Notes: a model not told the origin generated them from the letters alone. A DNA stretch of 41,993 nucleotides from Treponema sp. (GCA_016290335.1 JAEETM010000028.1:1-41993), one strand, 5' to 3'; counted from the stretch's first letter, positions 17,902 through 27,481 are shown. Numbers and translations: made by a program.

Positions 17902-18303
17902 TTATTTTCCGTTTGCAGCCATAATTTTTTCTATTTCTTCTACAGCCTCGTATACTAATGCATCGCAATGAGGCTTACGTTCCAATCCTTTTTTTGCATT
18001 TGCCCTAAGTAAATCGGCACAATCAAGCATTCCTTCATGACGTGCTTTGAACTCAGAAACATATTTTTGTGTAGTTGACGGATCGTCAATTCCAAGCAAG
18101 CCAAGAACCATAAGTCCGCCGGTTACAACACCACAGGTACTACCACATTTCATCCCACCACCAAAACAGGCGCCGGTTTTAAATGCAGTTTCATCATCAA
18201 TTCCAAGAGCCTCTGTAAAACTCATAAGCACAGACTGCGCACAATTATGATGCGGGACTTCAATTGCCCTGAGTTTTTTTGCTTTTTCCATGTATTTGCT
18301 CAT
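17902..18303 (-). CDS. C_GCAxxG_C_C family putative redox protein
   Basis: A small cytoplasmic protein of about 133 residues with the family's ordered cysteines: HNCAQSVL, then TGACFGGGMKCGSTCGVVTGGLMVLGL, CADLL and KPHCDALV. The family is thought to bind a metal or cofactor, or to act in redox chemistry, but has no firmly established reaction. The start is the ATG at 18303 with AGGTGG upstream; an in-frame GTG at 18312 overlaps that site. It is likely the first gene of a two-gene unit with the lipoprotein downstream. Confidence 0.88.
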   Translation of the reverse strand: MSKYMEKAKKLRAIEVPHHNCAQSVLMSFTEALGIDDETAFKTGACFGGGMKCGSTCGVVTGGLMVLGLLGIDDPSTTQKYVSEFKARHEGMLDCADLLRANAKKGLERKPHCDALVYEAVEEIEKIMAANGK

Positions 18304-18424
18304 AATGTCCACCTTTTATTTTTTAATCGCATAATTATATAACATATGAAAAATTAAATCAGCACAAATATTTTATTATTATTTTCATTTTTTTTGAGTT
18401 ACTTGAGGGGAATTATTGAATGGT

Positions 18425-18458
18425 AAAAAAATGGTCCCTTTGATTAATTAAGGGACCA
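18425..18458 (-). terminator. Terminator after the YegP-like gene
   Basis: A 9-bp perfect stem TGGTCCCTT/AAGGGACCA (18458-18450 with 18440-18432) followed by T-rich sequence on the minus strand. Confidence 0.88.
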
Positions 18459-18465
18459 TGTAGAT

Positions 18466-18840
18466 TTATGCTTTTGCTTCTACGATTTCGGCATCTGGAG
18501 CATTTTTCTTAACGCTTTCAATACCGTTCAGACAGCCGGCCTTAGCTTTATAGCCTTCACCAACTGCTATAATCTGTCCGTTTGTTGCTGTAAGACGGAA
18601 GCGGTATTCGCCTTTTTTGTCAATATAAATCTCAAACTTTGGATGCTTTTGATTTTCAAAAACTTCTGCTGTTTGATCTTCAATGTTTGCAACAACGGAG
18701 TTTTTCTTTACGCTTGCAATTCCATTAAGACATGCATCTTTTGAGTTGTAAACTTCTGAAGTTGCAATAACTTCGCCATTTCCAGCCTTAAGGTCAAACT
18801 TGATTCCTGTGGCTGTTTCTTTTACTAAAAATGTTCCCAT
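18466..18840 (-). CDS. YegP-like DUF1508 protein (two tandem repeats)
   Basis: 124 residues made of two copies of the DUF1508 unit. Copy 1 runs from about residue 3 to 55 (FDLKAGNGEVIATSEVY, ACLNGIASVKKN). Copy 2 runs from about 68 to 118 (FEIYIDKKGEYRFRL, GQIIAVGEGY, GCLNGIESVKKNA). The function of the family is not established; it is a small cytoplasmic protein common in many bacteria. The start is the ATG at 18840 with GAGGG upstream. It is a single-gene unit between two hairpin terminators. Confidence 0.92.
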   Translation of the reverse strand: MGTFLVKETATGIKFDLKAGNGEVIATSEVYNSKDACLNGIASVKKNSVVANIEDQTAEVFENQKHPKFEIYIDKKGEYRFRLTATNGQIIAVGEGYKAKAGCLNGIESVKKNAPDAEIVEAKA

Positions 18841-18920
18841 ATTAGCCCTCGAGTACAAAAAATAGTTGTATATGCACGATTATATTTTCGCTTTTTTAAA
18901 TATTTATTCTTTAAAATGCA

Positions 18921-18969
18921 AAAAGATTTTCGTGTATAATTCACATACATTATAACACGAAAATCTTTT
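18921..18969 (-). terminator. Long-stem terminator after rho
   Basis: A perfect 15-bp inverted repeat (18921-18935 with 18955-18969) around a 19-nt AT-rich loop. The stem ends in T4 in the rho direction. The stem is symmetric, so it could act from either side. Confidence 0.75.
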
Positions 18970-19008
18970 GTTACAATTATTTTTTTTGTCTGATGGGTAT
19001 TACTGTTA

Positions 19009-20841
19009 TTACTCCATACCTGCTGTTCCTGCGTTCATGCTGGCAAGGAAGGCTTCGTTTGTCTTAGACTTCTTCATTCGGTCAAGGATAAGCTCTGTAA
19101 TGTCAACGTCTTCCATAGGATTAAGAACTTTACGCAAAATCCAGATTTTCTGAAGCTCGTTTTCGGTAAGAAGAAGCTCTTCCTTTCGTGTACCTGACTT
19201 TTTGATGTTGATTGCAGGGAAAAGACGGCGTTCTGCAAGCTTACGATCAAGGTCAATTTCGCTGTTACCAGTACCTTTGAACTCTTCAAAGATAACTTCA
19301 TCCATACGTGAGCCGGTTTCAATAAGAGCTGTAGAAATAATTGTAAGTGAACCGCCCTCTTCTACATTTCTGGCTGCACCAAAGAAGCGTTTAGGCTTAA
19401 ACAATGCGTTAGAATCAACACCACCGGAAAGAACTTTACCGGAAGTCTGAACTGTCTGGTTGTAAGCACGTGCAAGACGTGTGATTGAGTCAAGAAGGAT
19501 TACAACATCGCGTTTGTGTTCTACAAGGCGCTTTGCCTTTTCAAGAACCATTTCTGCAACCTGAACGTGGCGTGTAGCCTGTTCGTCAAAGGTAGAAGAA
19601 ATAACTTCTCCCTTGATTGCGCGTTCCATTTCGGTAACTTCCTCTGGACGTTCATCAATCAAAAGAACGATAAGGTAAACTTCAGGGTTATTTGTTGTAA
19701 TTGCATTTGCAATTTTCTGCATAAGGATTGTTTTACCGGCCTTTGGAGGAGCAACAATCAAAAGTCGCTGACCTTTACCGATTGGTGCAAACAAATCTAC
19801 GATACGTGTTGAAACTTCTGTACTTACGGTTTCCAGACGAAGCTTTTCGTTAGGATAAAGCGGTGTAAGATTTTCAAAAGGAACACGAGTCTGTGCAACA
19901 CGCGGTTCATCCATATTTACAGTTTCAATTCGGAGCAAAGCAAAGAAACGTTCACCTTCCTTTGGAGAACGGGTCTGACCTGAAACTGTATCACCTGTTT
20001 TTAAGTTGAAAAGACGAATCTGGCTTGGACTGATATAAATATCATCAGGGCCTGGAAGATAAGAGTTCTGAGGAGAACGGAGGAAGCCGTAGCCATCAGG
20101 TAAGATTTCGAGCGCACCTGAAGCAAAAATAATTCCACCGTGTTCTGTATGTGCCTTCAAAATAACAAAAATCAAATCCTGCTTTTTCATAGGGGCAAGA
20201 TCATCAGCAGTAAAGCCATAAGTCATTGCCATTTCACGAAGCTCAGGCATAGATTTTTTTGTCATCTCATTGATTACAAGGCGTGGTTTGTTAGCATTGT
20301 CTTCTGCAATACTTGAAGTTTCCTGCTGTACTACAGGGGTTGCGGCAACTGCATTTTCTGCCATTTCGGCATTCGGTACCGGATAAGATTTAGCAGGATA
20401 TGTTCGTTTTGTCTGATTCTGATTTGGTTTTCTTGTAAACTTTGGTTGGCGGTTTACATTTCCCTGGGATGGTCTTCTAAAGTTTGAATGTTCCTGATGT
20501 TCTTCTGATGATGGAGCCTGCTGTTCCTGTACCGGAGTTGCTGCGGCTTCTGCAGGAGGATTTGCCGGAGCGTTATTCTCTCCTTCATCACTCTTCTTTA
20601 CGATTCTACGGCGTTTAACGACCACCCGTGCAGGTTCTGCACCTTCACCTTCCTGAGCGGGTTTTTCACCTTCGCTGTTTCCATTCTCTGCTTCCGATTT
20701 TTCACTTTCTACAGTCTGATTCTCTTTATCTGTAGATTCACTTTCAGGATTTGAACCAAAATCCAGTATATTCTGGATTTCGTTCTCGTTTTCCTGACTA
20801 CCCTTTGCATCTGCTGTTCGACGCTTTCTTAATGGTGCCAT
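19009..20841 (-). CDS. rho: Transcription termination factor Rho with long N-terminal extension
   Basis: Rho is the hexameric RNA-dependent ATPase that ends transcription. The conserved core starts near residue 190: a Rho_N helix segment ([14 protein letters not shown]), the RNA-binding CSD region ([25 protein letters not shown]), Walker A APPKAGKT (364-371), Walker B-type [16 protein letters not shown], and the Q/R loops ([26 protein letters not shown]). The first ~185 residues are an acidic and basic low-complexity extension rich in Glu, Asn, Gln and Pro, likely disordered; such inserts occur in several Rho lineages and can alter RNA binding. GGAG precedes the ATG, with a spacing of about 10. 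Confidence 0.97.
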   Translation of the reverse strand: MAPLRKRRTADAKGSQENENEIQNILDFGSNPESESTDKENQTVESEKSEAENGNSEGEKPAQEGEGAEPARVVVKRRRIVKKSDEGENNAPANPPAEAAATPVQEQQAPSSEEHQEHSNFRRPSQGNVNRQPKFTRKPNQNQTKRTYPAKSYPVPNAEMAENAVAATPVVQQETSSIAEDNANKPRLVINEMTKKSMPELREMAMTYGFTADDLAPMKKQDLIFVILKAHTEHGGIIFASGALEILPDGYGFLRSPQNSYLPGPDDIYISPSQIRLFNLKTGDTVSGQTRSPKEGERFFALLRIETVNMDEPRVAQTRVPFENLTPLYPNEKLRLETVSTEVSTRIVDLFAPIGKGQRLLIVAPPKAGKTILMQKIANAITTNNPEVYLIVLLIDERPEEVTEMERAIKGEVISSTFDEQATRHVQVAEMVLEKAKRLVEHKRDVVILLDSITRLARAYNQTVQTSGKVLSGGVDSNALFKPKRFFGAARNVEEGGSLTIISTALIETGSRMDEVIFEEFKGTGNSEIDLDRKLAERRLFPAINIKKSGTRKEELLLTENELQKIWILRKVLNPMEDVDITELILDRMKKSKTNEAFLASMNAGTAGME

Positions 20842-21070
20842 TAAAAAAATACTCCATAAATATTAAAATATTTCATTAAAATGATTTAAAACAACTTAAA
20901 CTATTATTGATTTATATAAACAAAAAAAATAAAAAACTAAACGATTATTCAAAGCTCCTTTCAGAAACCGTGGTTCCCAAAAGAAAATAAAGATTTGTAA
21001 AAATATGATTACTTTAATTTTACTCATTTATAAAGGAATGTCAATATTATTTTTTTATTAAGAAACTGAT
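20842..21070 (-). promoter_or_regulatory. rho promoter and ~170-nt leader
   Basis: TTGACA (21044-21039), a 16-nt spacer and TAAAAT (21022-21017) predict a start near 21010, leaving a leader of about 170 nt. rho genes are often autoregulated by termination in their own leader. The leader is mostly A/T-rich with one GC-richer patch around 20950-20980. No protein-coding gene is seen here. Confidence 0.6.
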
Positions 21071-21103
21071 AAAAAACCCGGAACCGCTTGGGGTGATTCC
21101 GGG
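21071..21103 (-). terminator. Terminator of the sugar ABC transporter operon
   Basis: Stem CCCGGAA/TTCCGGG (21103-21097 with 21083-21077) followed by six T on the minus strand. Confidence 0.9.
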
Positions 21104-21160
21104 AAAAAACTATAGAGAAAACAAAAAAGGAATTGTTTCTAGTGCTTTTTTAATGACATG

Positions 21161-22867
21161 TTATTTGCTCTGGTTAGCGTAAATCTTGTTTGTAAGTTCA
21201 ACAACCTTGTCTACGTTAAGATTTTTACAAGAATCAATGTATGCATTCCAGTCTGCATTGATGTCTTTCTGTCCAGTAATGAACTTGAGTGTCCATGCAT
21301 TGATGTTATCAATAAGAGGAACTGCCCAAAGGTTCAACTGTTCACGTTCATCTTCAGTTGGTTTTGCTTTTGGATCAACTGTAGCAACTGTCTTATATTT
21401 TCCATAACGAGCATACAAATCCTGTACCTCTGGAGTAAAGTTATCTGTTGATTCAGCTGTTGAGTGACCATAGAAATAGTTACCGCAAGCATATCCCCAC
21501 TTAAGACGGATATCTGTATCTGTATCAGCACCACCAATTCCAAGACCGCCACACTTGTAGCCAGGAAGAAGAGCCTTAACCTTCATACCGTTCTTTTCAA
21601 CATACTGCCAGGTTTCGCCTTCAACACCCCACTTTGTAAGTGTATAGCCTTCTTTAGAATAGAACATCCAGTCTACAAAGCGCAACATCTTAATAAGACC
21701 TTCTTCACCAAGTTCATCTTTAGCCTTCTGAGAAATCATAACACCACATTCAAGACGGCTTGTTTCAGCAAGATTCTTGTTTGTTCCTGAAGGGTAAGCT
21801 GTTACATAAACCTTAGCCTTGTCGCCAAGAATATTCTTTACAGAAGCAATATCGTTAACCATTGTAGAACGGTTTGTAGATTTAATGATTGTTTCGCCGT
21901 TATAGAACTTGTTGTTAGCAACATCGTCAGCCTGAGTAAAGGTTTCTGGGTCAAGAATACCATCTTTTACAAAGCTGTTAGCAACTGTAATGAACTTTTT
22001 GAAGTCTGGGCTGATAGAAGATGAATAGAACTCTTTCTTGTTATAATCAAACTTAATACCACCGTTAGAGCCTTCAATTGCCCAACCAGAAAGAACGCCG
22101 TAAGAAGCACCCATCAATTTAAGAAGGTTACCACCCTGTCCTTTTCCAGATTCACCGCACCAGAGGTCAGACCAGATGTAATCATCAGCTTTGCAGAGAC
22201 CTGCGCCAACCATATATTTCTTTACGTTCAAAAGAACATCGTGCAAAGATTCCCATGTCCAGTCTTTTTCGAGTTCACGGATATTGTAACCAGCAGCTTC
22301 AAAAATATCTTCACGAACCATAATTGTATAGTCCTGAAGAGCTGCCTGATGCATACCAGGAAGACGATAGAACTTGCCGTCATTCTGTTTAATTGTATCA
22401 AGGTCAGGATCCATTTTGTAGTTCTTTACGAATGCACTGAAGTTAGGCATATACTGAATATAATCAGAAACAGGAATTACACCGCCTCCTGCTACGTACT
22501 GGTTTTCATCATATACTTTAGGAATGATGTATGTTGCTGAACCAGAGTTGATTGCAAGGTTGATTTTCTGATTGTAGTCGCCGGAATCATAAGAAGTAAG
22601 TGCAAGATGAACGTTTGTTTTGTCTTCAATCTTCTTGAATACACCTTCTGTTTCCCAAGTGTCTACCTTTGGATACCATGAAGCATCGCTGAAAGACATT
22701 GTGTAGGTAACTTTTTCATCAGAATGGAATGTCTGTTCTTCGCCGAATGTGTATCCTTTTGCTTCACCGGCAGAAGCTCCGCCCTTTGCTGCTTCTTTCT
22801 TTGTACAAGCTGTGAACAAAGCAGCAACACAAGTAATTGCAACTGCAATCGCTACATTTTTTTTCAT
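21161..22867 (-). CDS. LplA-type extracellular solute-binding lipoprotein
   Basis: Substrate-binding subunit of a carbohydrate ABC importer (family 1). Signal peptide and lipobox LFTAC, with Cys21 the lipid anchor and a Lys/Ala/Gly-rich linker after it. The length (568) and aromatic content fit the LplA/YtcQ group that binds oligosaccharides; the sugar cannot be read from the sequence. A strong AGGAGG lies 8 nt before the ATG. It is the third gene after two permeases, with a terminator after it. No ATPase gene is present, so the importer probably borrows a shared MsmX-like ATPase encoded elsewhere. Confidence 0.92.
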   Translation of the reverse strand: MKKNVAIAVAITCVAALFTACTKKEAAKGGASAGEAKGYTFGEEQTFHSDEKVTYTMSFSDASWYPKVDTWETEGVFKKIEDKTNVHLALTSYDSGDYNQKINLAINSGSATYIIPKVYDENQYVAGGGVIPVSDYIQYMPNFSAFVKNYKMDPDLDTIKQNDGKFYRLPGMHQAALQDYTIMVREDIFEAAGYNIRELEKDWTWESLHDVLLNVKKYMVGAGLCKADDYIWSDLWCGESGKGQGGNLLKLMGASYGVLSGWAIEGSNGGIKFDYNKKEFYSSSISPDFKKFITVANSFVKDGILDPETFTQADDVANNKFYNGETIIKSTNRSTMVNDIASVKNILGDKAKVYVTAYPSGTNKNLAETSRLECGVMISQKAKDELGEEGLIKMLRFVDWMFYSKEGYTLTKWGVEGETWQYVEKNGMKVKALLPGYKCGGLGIGGADTDTDIRLKWGYACGNYFYGHSTAESTDNFTPEVQDLYARYGKYKTVATVDPKAKPTEDEREQLNLWAVPLIDNINAWTLKFITGQKDINADWNAYIDSCKNLNVDKVVELTNKIYANQSK

Positions 22868-22900
22868 AGATTTTCCTCCTATCTTTTTCTATGATTGTTT

Positions 22901-23830
22901 CTATTCTTTTACTCCGCCAAGCATCATTCCCTGTACATAATATTTCTGTATGAATGGATAGATGCAAATAATTGGCAGGGCCATAAGCACCATTGAACAT
23001 GATTTTATATTTGCTGCAATCTGCATTTTTTCTGCATTTACTTCACCAGGATCTGCTGAGGTTGAAGCACCGGTGATAATCGTACGCAGATAGTATGCAA
23101 CCGGCCACATTTCTTTTTTATCAAGATAAAGGAAGGCACTGTACCAGTTATTCCAGTAACCTACTGCATTGAAAAGAATCATTGTGGCAATAATCGGCAT
23201 GGAAAGCGGGAATACAATCCTTATGAAAACGCCAATCGGGCTGAGTCCGTCAATTTCGGCTGCTTCTTCAAGCTCGTGCGGTGTTCCTTCAAAAAAAGAT
23301 TTCATAAGGATGATATAGTAAGTACTCAACAGCGACGGAATTATGAAGCCTGCAACTTTATTTATAAGATGTAGGCGCTGCATAAGAATATAGTTTGGAA
23401 TCAAACCACCGCCAAAATACATTGTAAAGATTATGAGCTTTAAGATTACCTTACCACCCTTTAAGCCTTTTCTGGAAAGCGGATACGCAATACAGCTGCT
23501 TAAAACAATTGCAAGGACTGTCCCCAATACTGAATAAATGAGCGTATTTTTATAGCTGAATAAAAAGTCACCTTTTTCCAGTACAGAAACATAAGTTTTA
23601 AGATTAAAATCTACAGGAATAATTCCAACCTTACCCTGCATAATTGCCTGTTCTGAAGAAAATGACTGAGCAACCAGATACAAAAACGGATACAAGGTAG
23701 CAATGCAGACAAGAATCATAATGATTGTGTTTATGCACTTAAAAACAAGGTAACCTGCAGATTCCCTTACCTTTACTCCGCCTGTTACTGCTGGATTTGA
23801 ATTGTCTTTACCTTTCATAAAATCTTTCAT
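22901..23830 (-). CDS. LplC/YtcP-type sugar ABC transporter permease
   Basis: Inner-membrane permease with six predicted transmembrane helices and the EAA loop that docks the ATPase (EAAEIDGLSPIGVFIRIVFP). It matches the LplC/YtcP branch: TLYPFLYLVAQSFSS near the start, YWNNWYSAFLYL, and the end GMMLGGVKE. The start is the ATG at 23830: GGAGG is 6 nt upstream of it but directly touches another in-frame ATG at 23836. It lies 15 bp after the partner permease and 33 bp before the binding protein. Confidence 0.93.
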   Translation of the reverse strand: MKDFMKGKDNSNPAVTGGVKVRESAGYLVFKCINTIIMILVCIATLYPFLYLVAQSFSSEQAIMQGKVGIIPVDFNLKTYVSVLEKGDFLFSYKNTLIYSVLGTVLAIVLSSCIAYPLSRKGLKGGKVILKLIIFTMYFGGGLIPNYILMQRLHLINKVAGFIIPSLLSTYYIILMKSFFEGTPHELEEAAEIDGLSPIGVFIRIVFPLSMPIIATMILFNAVGYWNNWYSAFLYLDKKEMWPVAYYLRTIITGASTSADPGEVNAEKMQIAANIKSCSMVLMALPIICIYPFIQKYYVQGMMLGGVKE

Positions 23831-23845
23831 CTTCATCCTCCAGCG

Positions 23846-24763
23846 TTACCACAGGCTTGAACCTGAAACTTTCTTAGACGTAAGGTTCGCTATAGAAAGA
23901 AGTATAAGGTTTAAGAGACCTTCAAAAAGATTTACGGCAGTTGCATAGCTGTAATTGCCGGAACCAAGACCCATTCGGAATACAAAGGTAGAAATAATAT
24001 CTGCTTTTTCGTAAGTCATAGGGTTATACAAAAGGAATACTTTTTCAAAAGCACCACCAGAACCGATAAGTCCACCAATATCAAGAATAAGAAGTGTTGT
24101 AATTGTAGGGAGAATACATGGTATGGTTACGTGCCACACACGCTGAAAATGATTTGCACCGTCAACTTCTGCTGCTTCGTAAAGAGACGGGTTTATGTTT
24201 GAAATGGCGGCAAGGTAAAGGATTGTACCCCAACCCAGGCTCTGCCATATTCCAGAAACTACGAAAATTGAAGTAAACCATTCAGGCAGCGCAATAAATG
24301 AAATTGTTCCGCCTGTAAGGTTTTTGATGATTGCGTTTATTGGTCCGTGTGTAGAAAGAAGCTCGCGGATCATACCCGTAACGATTACCATTGAGATAAA
24401 GTGAGGAAGATATGAAACAGTCTGAACAAACTTTTTCCAGTGGATATTGTGTATTTCATTTAAAAGCAGCGCAAAAATCAGCGTGAGCGGGAACCTGAAC
24501 AAAAGGTAAATTACATTCAGGGAAAGTGTATTTCTGAATGCACGCCAGAAGGTTTTATCGCCAATGAACTGCTTGAAATATTTTAATCCGCTCCATTCAT
24601 CGCCAAAAATACTGTGTCCGGCACGATAACGCCTGAACGCAATAATGTTTCCTGCCATTGGAACATAGCGGAAGATAATGTAATAGATAACCGGAACAAG
24701 AAGAAGTACGTAATACTGCCAGTTACGACGCATATAACGCTTGAACTCAAGTGATTTCGACAT
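23846..24763 (-). CDS. LplB-type sugar ABC transporter permease
   Basis: Partner permease of the importer. N-terminal cytoplasmic segment, then six predicted helices and the EAA loop EAAEVDGANHFQRVWHVTIP. The region IIFRYVPMAGNIIAFRRYR is typical of the LplB group. It is the first gene of the operon, with TGGAG upstream of the ATG and a sigma70 promoter plus operator array in the 90 bp before it. Confidence 0.94.
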   Translation of the reverse strand: MSKSLEFKRYMRRNWQYYVLLLVPVIYYIIFRYVPMAGNIIAFRRYRAGHSIFGDEWSGLKYFKQFIGDKTFWRAFRNTLSLNVIYLLFRFPLTLIFALLLNEIHNIHWKKFVQTVSYLPHFISMVIVTGMIRELLSTHGPINAIIKNLTGGTISFIALPEWFTSIFVVSGIWQSLGWGTILYLAAISNINPSLYEAAEVDGANHFQRVWHVTIPCILPTITTLLILDIGGLIGSGGAFEKVFLLYNPMTYEKADIISTFVFRMGLGSGNYSYATAVNLFEGLLNLILLSIANLTSKKVSGSSLW

Positions 24764-24780
24764 TTTTTACTCCACAACAA

Positions 24781-24818
24781 GTATTCTTGTATACTCGTAT
24801 ACTTGTATACTAGTTGAC
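24781..24818 (-). promoter_or_regulatory. Operator array: GTATAC repeats at 8-bp spacing
   Basis: Three perfect GTATAC palindromes at 24789-24794, 24797-24802 and 24805-24810, each starting 8 bp after the last. They are flanked in the same register by imperfect copies GTATTC (24781-24786) and GTTGAC (24813-24818). The array lies just downstream of the -10 box, around the predicted transcript start, where a bound repressor would block transcription. The motif resembles GntR-family half-site patterns; the regulator is not in this window. Confidence 0.65.
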
Positions 24819-24830
24819 TTGCATATTTTT

Positions 24831-24858
24831 ATAATACAACATAATGCTCATTTGTCAA
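24831..24858 (-). promoter_or_regulatory. Promoter of the sugar ABC transporter operon
   Basis: A perfect TTGACA (24858-24853), a 16-nt spacer and TATTAT (24836-24831). The predicted start is near 24824, giving a leader of about 60 nt that contains the operator array. Confidence 0.8.
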
Positions 24859-24918
24859 GAGGAAATTAAGAGATTGAGAGAACTGTTTGATGTGTGGGGA
24901 TTGTTTCCTGTGCGGAAA

Positions 24919-25347
24919 TTATTTTATAACTTCGGAATGGATTACCATTGCCTGCTTGAACTCTGAGGAAGCTACTGAAAACAGATTTACTTCCGGTTCT
25001 TTTTCAAGCATGGAAACCTGACCGTTAAAATCAACATTGTTTGCAATTCTGATTCGTGCAGTTGTAATATCACTTTCAACAGTACTGCCGGAACAGATTT
25101 CAACACGTTCAGAAGCGTTCATGTTTCCTTTTACGCTGCCAGATACAATGATTGAAGAAGCTGTAATGTTTTCAACTTCGCAGGTGGCATTTTTGGCAAT
25201 TTCGAGATTGCCTGTAGGTGCAATAATTTTTCCGGTAAACTTTCCGGTGATTATGAGCTTATCTTTAAACTCGAGAACACCGTCAAACTCAGTTTCGGAA
25301 CCAAAAGTTGTTGTATTTCTTTTTTCTCTTTCAGCTTTTTCGGCCAT
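24919..25347 (-). CDS. Bactofilin
   Basis: A cytoskeletal protein that polymerises without nucleotide and often shapes the envelope. The central beta-helix domain (about residues 20-105) shows the characteristic repeats: TEFDGVLEFKDKLIITGKFTGKI, TGNLEIAKNATCEV, ASSIIVSGSVKGNM, ERVEICSGSTVESDI. The tails are short and charged. The start is the ATG at 25347 with AGGTG upstream; an in-frame GTG at 25356 directly follows the stop of lnt. It is probably the last gene of a HU-lnt-bactofilin unit. In spirochaetes bactofilins have been linked to cell helicity or rigidity, so a shape role is plausible. Confidence 0.93.
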   Translation of the reverse strand: MAEKAEREKRNTTTFGSETEFDGVLEFKDKLIITGKFTGKIIAPTGNLEIAKNATCEVENITASSIIVSGSVKGNMNASERVEICSGSTVESDITTARIRIANNVDFNGQVSMLEKEPEVNLFSVASSEFKQAMVIHSEVIK

Positions 25348-25356
25348 ATTCTGCAC

Positions 25357-27093
25357 CTATTTTTTAAGTTTATTTTTGATAGAAATAATTATAACGATTA
25401 TGAGACGCATTATCAACAATGCCGCAGACAGAAATACTGCGCCATAACCTGAAACATCACCGTATTTTGTATAAAGCGTTGCTTTTCTTTGCGAATTAAA
25501 AACGGGCACTTCTCCAACCACATAAGTTTCGCAAAAGGATGAAGCCATTTTTTCTATCTGTCCAAACTGATTTATTATGCAGCTTTGCCCAGAAGCCGTA
25601 CTGCGCACTGAAGGTACCCTGTTTTCTACCGAGCGGAATACTGCATTTGCAAGGTGCTGATACTGGCAGGCTTCGCTTTTGGACCAGCTGTCGTTTGAAA
25701 GGTTTATAAAACAACGGGCACCATTTAGATACATTTGTCTTGCTATATTAGTAAAGGTATCTTCATAGCAGATGAGTGTAGAAAAATTGAAAGTGCCAGC
25801 TATGTTTGATTTATCTGATTTATTTATAGAAAAAACTTTATATTCGCTGCCAGGGGTCCACATATTCTTTTCGTGCTTCATAACCAGGCTGCTTAAACGG
25901 GGAAGCATTTCTTCATAAGGGAAATATTCGCTTACCGGCACAAGATGAATCTTATTGTAAACCTGCGGATCTGGCGGGAGTACATTCTTGCCGGGAGTAA
26001 ACACAAGTGCTGAATTATATTTTTCGTTACCCTTACCTGTTTTTTCATCAAAGGTACGAACTCCGTTGCCAATTATAAAAACCGGATTTCTGGAATCTAT
26101 ATACTCAAGCAGAGAACTTACAAGCTTGTAGCGTACTTCATCCTTATGCGTATAATACTGGTACTCAATTGAAGGAACAACGGCGGTTTCAGGCCACACA
26201 ACAAAATCAATATCAGGAACAATTTCGAGGGCATTATCTGTTAGGGCCATGAGTTTTTGAATATTTTTTCTGTAAACGTTTACACCGTCTTCGAAAGGGT
26301 CTTCGTTATGCTGGATTAAGGCAATTTTTACAGTGGATTGTGTATCGTCATCAGTAACTGCCTTTCCATAAATAATTGTGGCAATAAATACACAGCACCA
26401 TAAGGCTGCAACAATTACGGTGAGCTTTAGTCCAAGCTGCTTAACTTTTTTATCGTATTCGGAAACATAATTAACATGCGTCTTGCAGTCATAAAAGCTG
26501 TTGTCTGTTTCCATCATATAAATAATCTTACGCCGTTCTTTAAGTTTTCTGATAAAGGCGTAAATAATGCAGGCGGGAAGAATTACTAAAAGATTAAAGC
26601 CGAAAACACCAATCAGATTGCAAATCTGGATTATTATAGGATGATTCCACTGCGTGTACGCTGTTACTCCATAGCTGAAGCCTAAAAAACCAAGTGTTTT
26701 GAGATACTCATACGAGCAGATAATCAGCCATTGAACAAGCCAGGCATCGCGCTTAAAAAGCATATCTGTGAGCTTTAAAACAAGGAAAAGCAGCGTCAGA
26801 CAGACTGCATAAAAAATTATTACAGGATAAAGGCAGAAGGGATCGTAATTTTTTAGCCAGTATACAAGCAGCAGATATGACAAGCCTCCATATAAAAAAC
26901 CTGTAAGCCAGACTGTCCGTAATTTTGATTTGTGGATTATAAAAAGAACCGGAATATATATGAACCAGGCAAACAGACTTATGCCTTTTGGTGTAATAAA
27001 ATTAGGATTTGCCAGCACAAAAAGAATTATTGCGATAAGTAAATTGAAGATGATGAATAATGCGTCAGATAAGGTGTTTTTATTTTTTTTCAT
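25357..27093 (-). CDS. lnt: Apolipoprotein N-acyltransferase
   Basis: Lnt adds the third acyl chain to the N-terminal Cys of lipoproteins in the inner membrane. An N-terminal block of about six to seven transmembrane helices (first ~190 residues) precedes a nitrilase-fold domain. The catalytic triad is visible: Glu in VVWPETAV, Lys in YNKIHLVPVSEYFP and Cys in STLICYED. A cytoplasmic-type insert of about 45 residues (YMMETDNSFYD to YDKKVKQ) before the penultimate helix makes it longer (578) than typical ~510-residue enzymes. The ATG at 27093 overlaps the end of the HU gene by 14 bp. It supports the several lipoproteins encoded nearby. Confidence 0.95.
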   Translation of the reverse strand: MKKNKNTLSDALFIIFNLLIAIILFVLANPNFITPKGISLFAWFIYIPVLFIIHKSKLRTVWLTGFLYGGLSYLLLVYWLKNYDPFCLYPVIIFYAVCLTLLFLVLKLTDMLFKRDAWLVQWLIICSYEYLKTLGFLGFSYGVTAYTQWNHPIIIQICNLIGVFGFNLLVILPACIIYAFIRKLKERRKIIYMMETDNSFYDCKTHVNYVSEYDKKVKQLGLKLTVIVAALWCCVFIATIIYGKAVTDDDTQSTVKIALIQHNEDPFEDGVNVYRKNIQKLMALTDNALEIVPDIDFVVWPETAVVPSIEYQYYTHKDEVRYKLVSSLLEYIDSRNPVFIIGNGVRTFDEKTGKGNEKYNSALVFTPGKNVLPPDPQVYNKIHLVPVSEYFPYEEMLPRLSSLVMKHEKNMWTPGSEYKVFSINKSDKSNIAGTFNFSTLICYEDTFTNIARQMYLNGARCFINLSNDSWSKSEACQYQHLANAVFRSVENRVPSVRSTASGQSCIINQFGQIEKMASSFCETYVVGEVPVFNSQRKATLYTKYGDVSGYGAVFLSAALLIMRLIIVIIISIKNKLKK

Positions 27094-27409
27094 GCCTGTC
27101 TATTTTTAGATTATACAAATCTTCTGATAATTCTTTTCCGGCGCGGAAAACAGCAATATAGTGTGGAGATGAAGGCTCTGTAATTTTTTCTCCGGTTTTT
27201 GGATTCCGGGAGGTTTTTCTTCCGTTTCTGAGTTTGTTTGAGAAGGTGCCGAAGCCGCGTAATTGAATTGAATCGCCATTTACCAAAGAATGCTTTACTT
27301 CGTCTAAAAGTGAATCTACAACAGCAAGGATAGTTTTTTTATCGCAATCAACATTTTTAGAAATTGAGTCTACCAAATCATTCTTTGTAACATTTTTACT
27401 CATAACCAT
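27080..27409 (-). CDS. HU/IHF-family DNA-binding protein
   Basis: A small nucleoid protein. It has the family core: KNDLVDSISKN, LDEVKHSLVNGDSIQLRGFGTF, and the DNA-binding arm GRKTSRNPKTGEKI, ending VFRAGKELSEDLY. The Pro in the arm (RNPKTG) that intercalates into DNA is kept. It has a charged ~10-residue C-terminal tail. The start is ambiguous between ATGs at 27409 and 27403, with AAGG upstream of both. Its coding end overlaps lnt by 14 bp. Confidence 0.95.
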   Translation of the reverse strand: MVMSKNVTKNDLVDSISKNVDCDKKTILAVVDSLLDEVKHSLVNGDSIQLRGFGTFSNKLRNGRKTSRNPKTGEKITEPSSPHYIAVFRAGKELSEDLYNLKIDRHEKK

Positions 27410-27481
27410 TAAACCTTAATTACATATAATAACACAAAAATGAAAAAAATAAACAAAAAGGATTGTTATAAACTAAAAGAT

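Noticed and set aside
24781..24818. CRISPR-like or simple tandem repeat reading of the GTATAC array
   Set aside because: The units are 8 bp with no spacers, and their place next to a promoter fits an operator much better.
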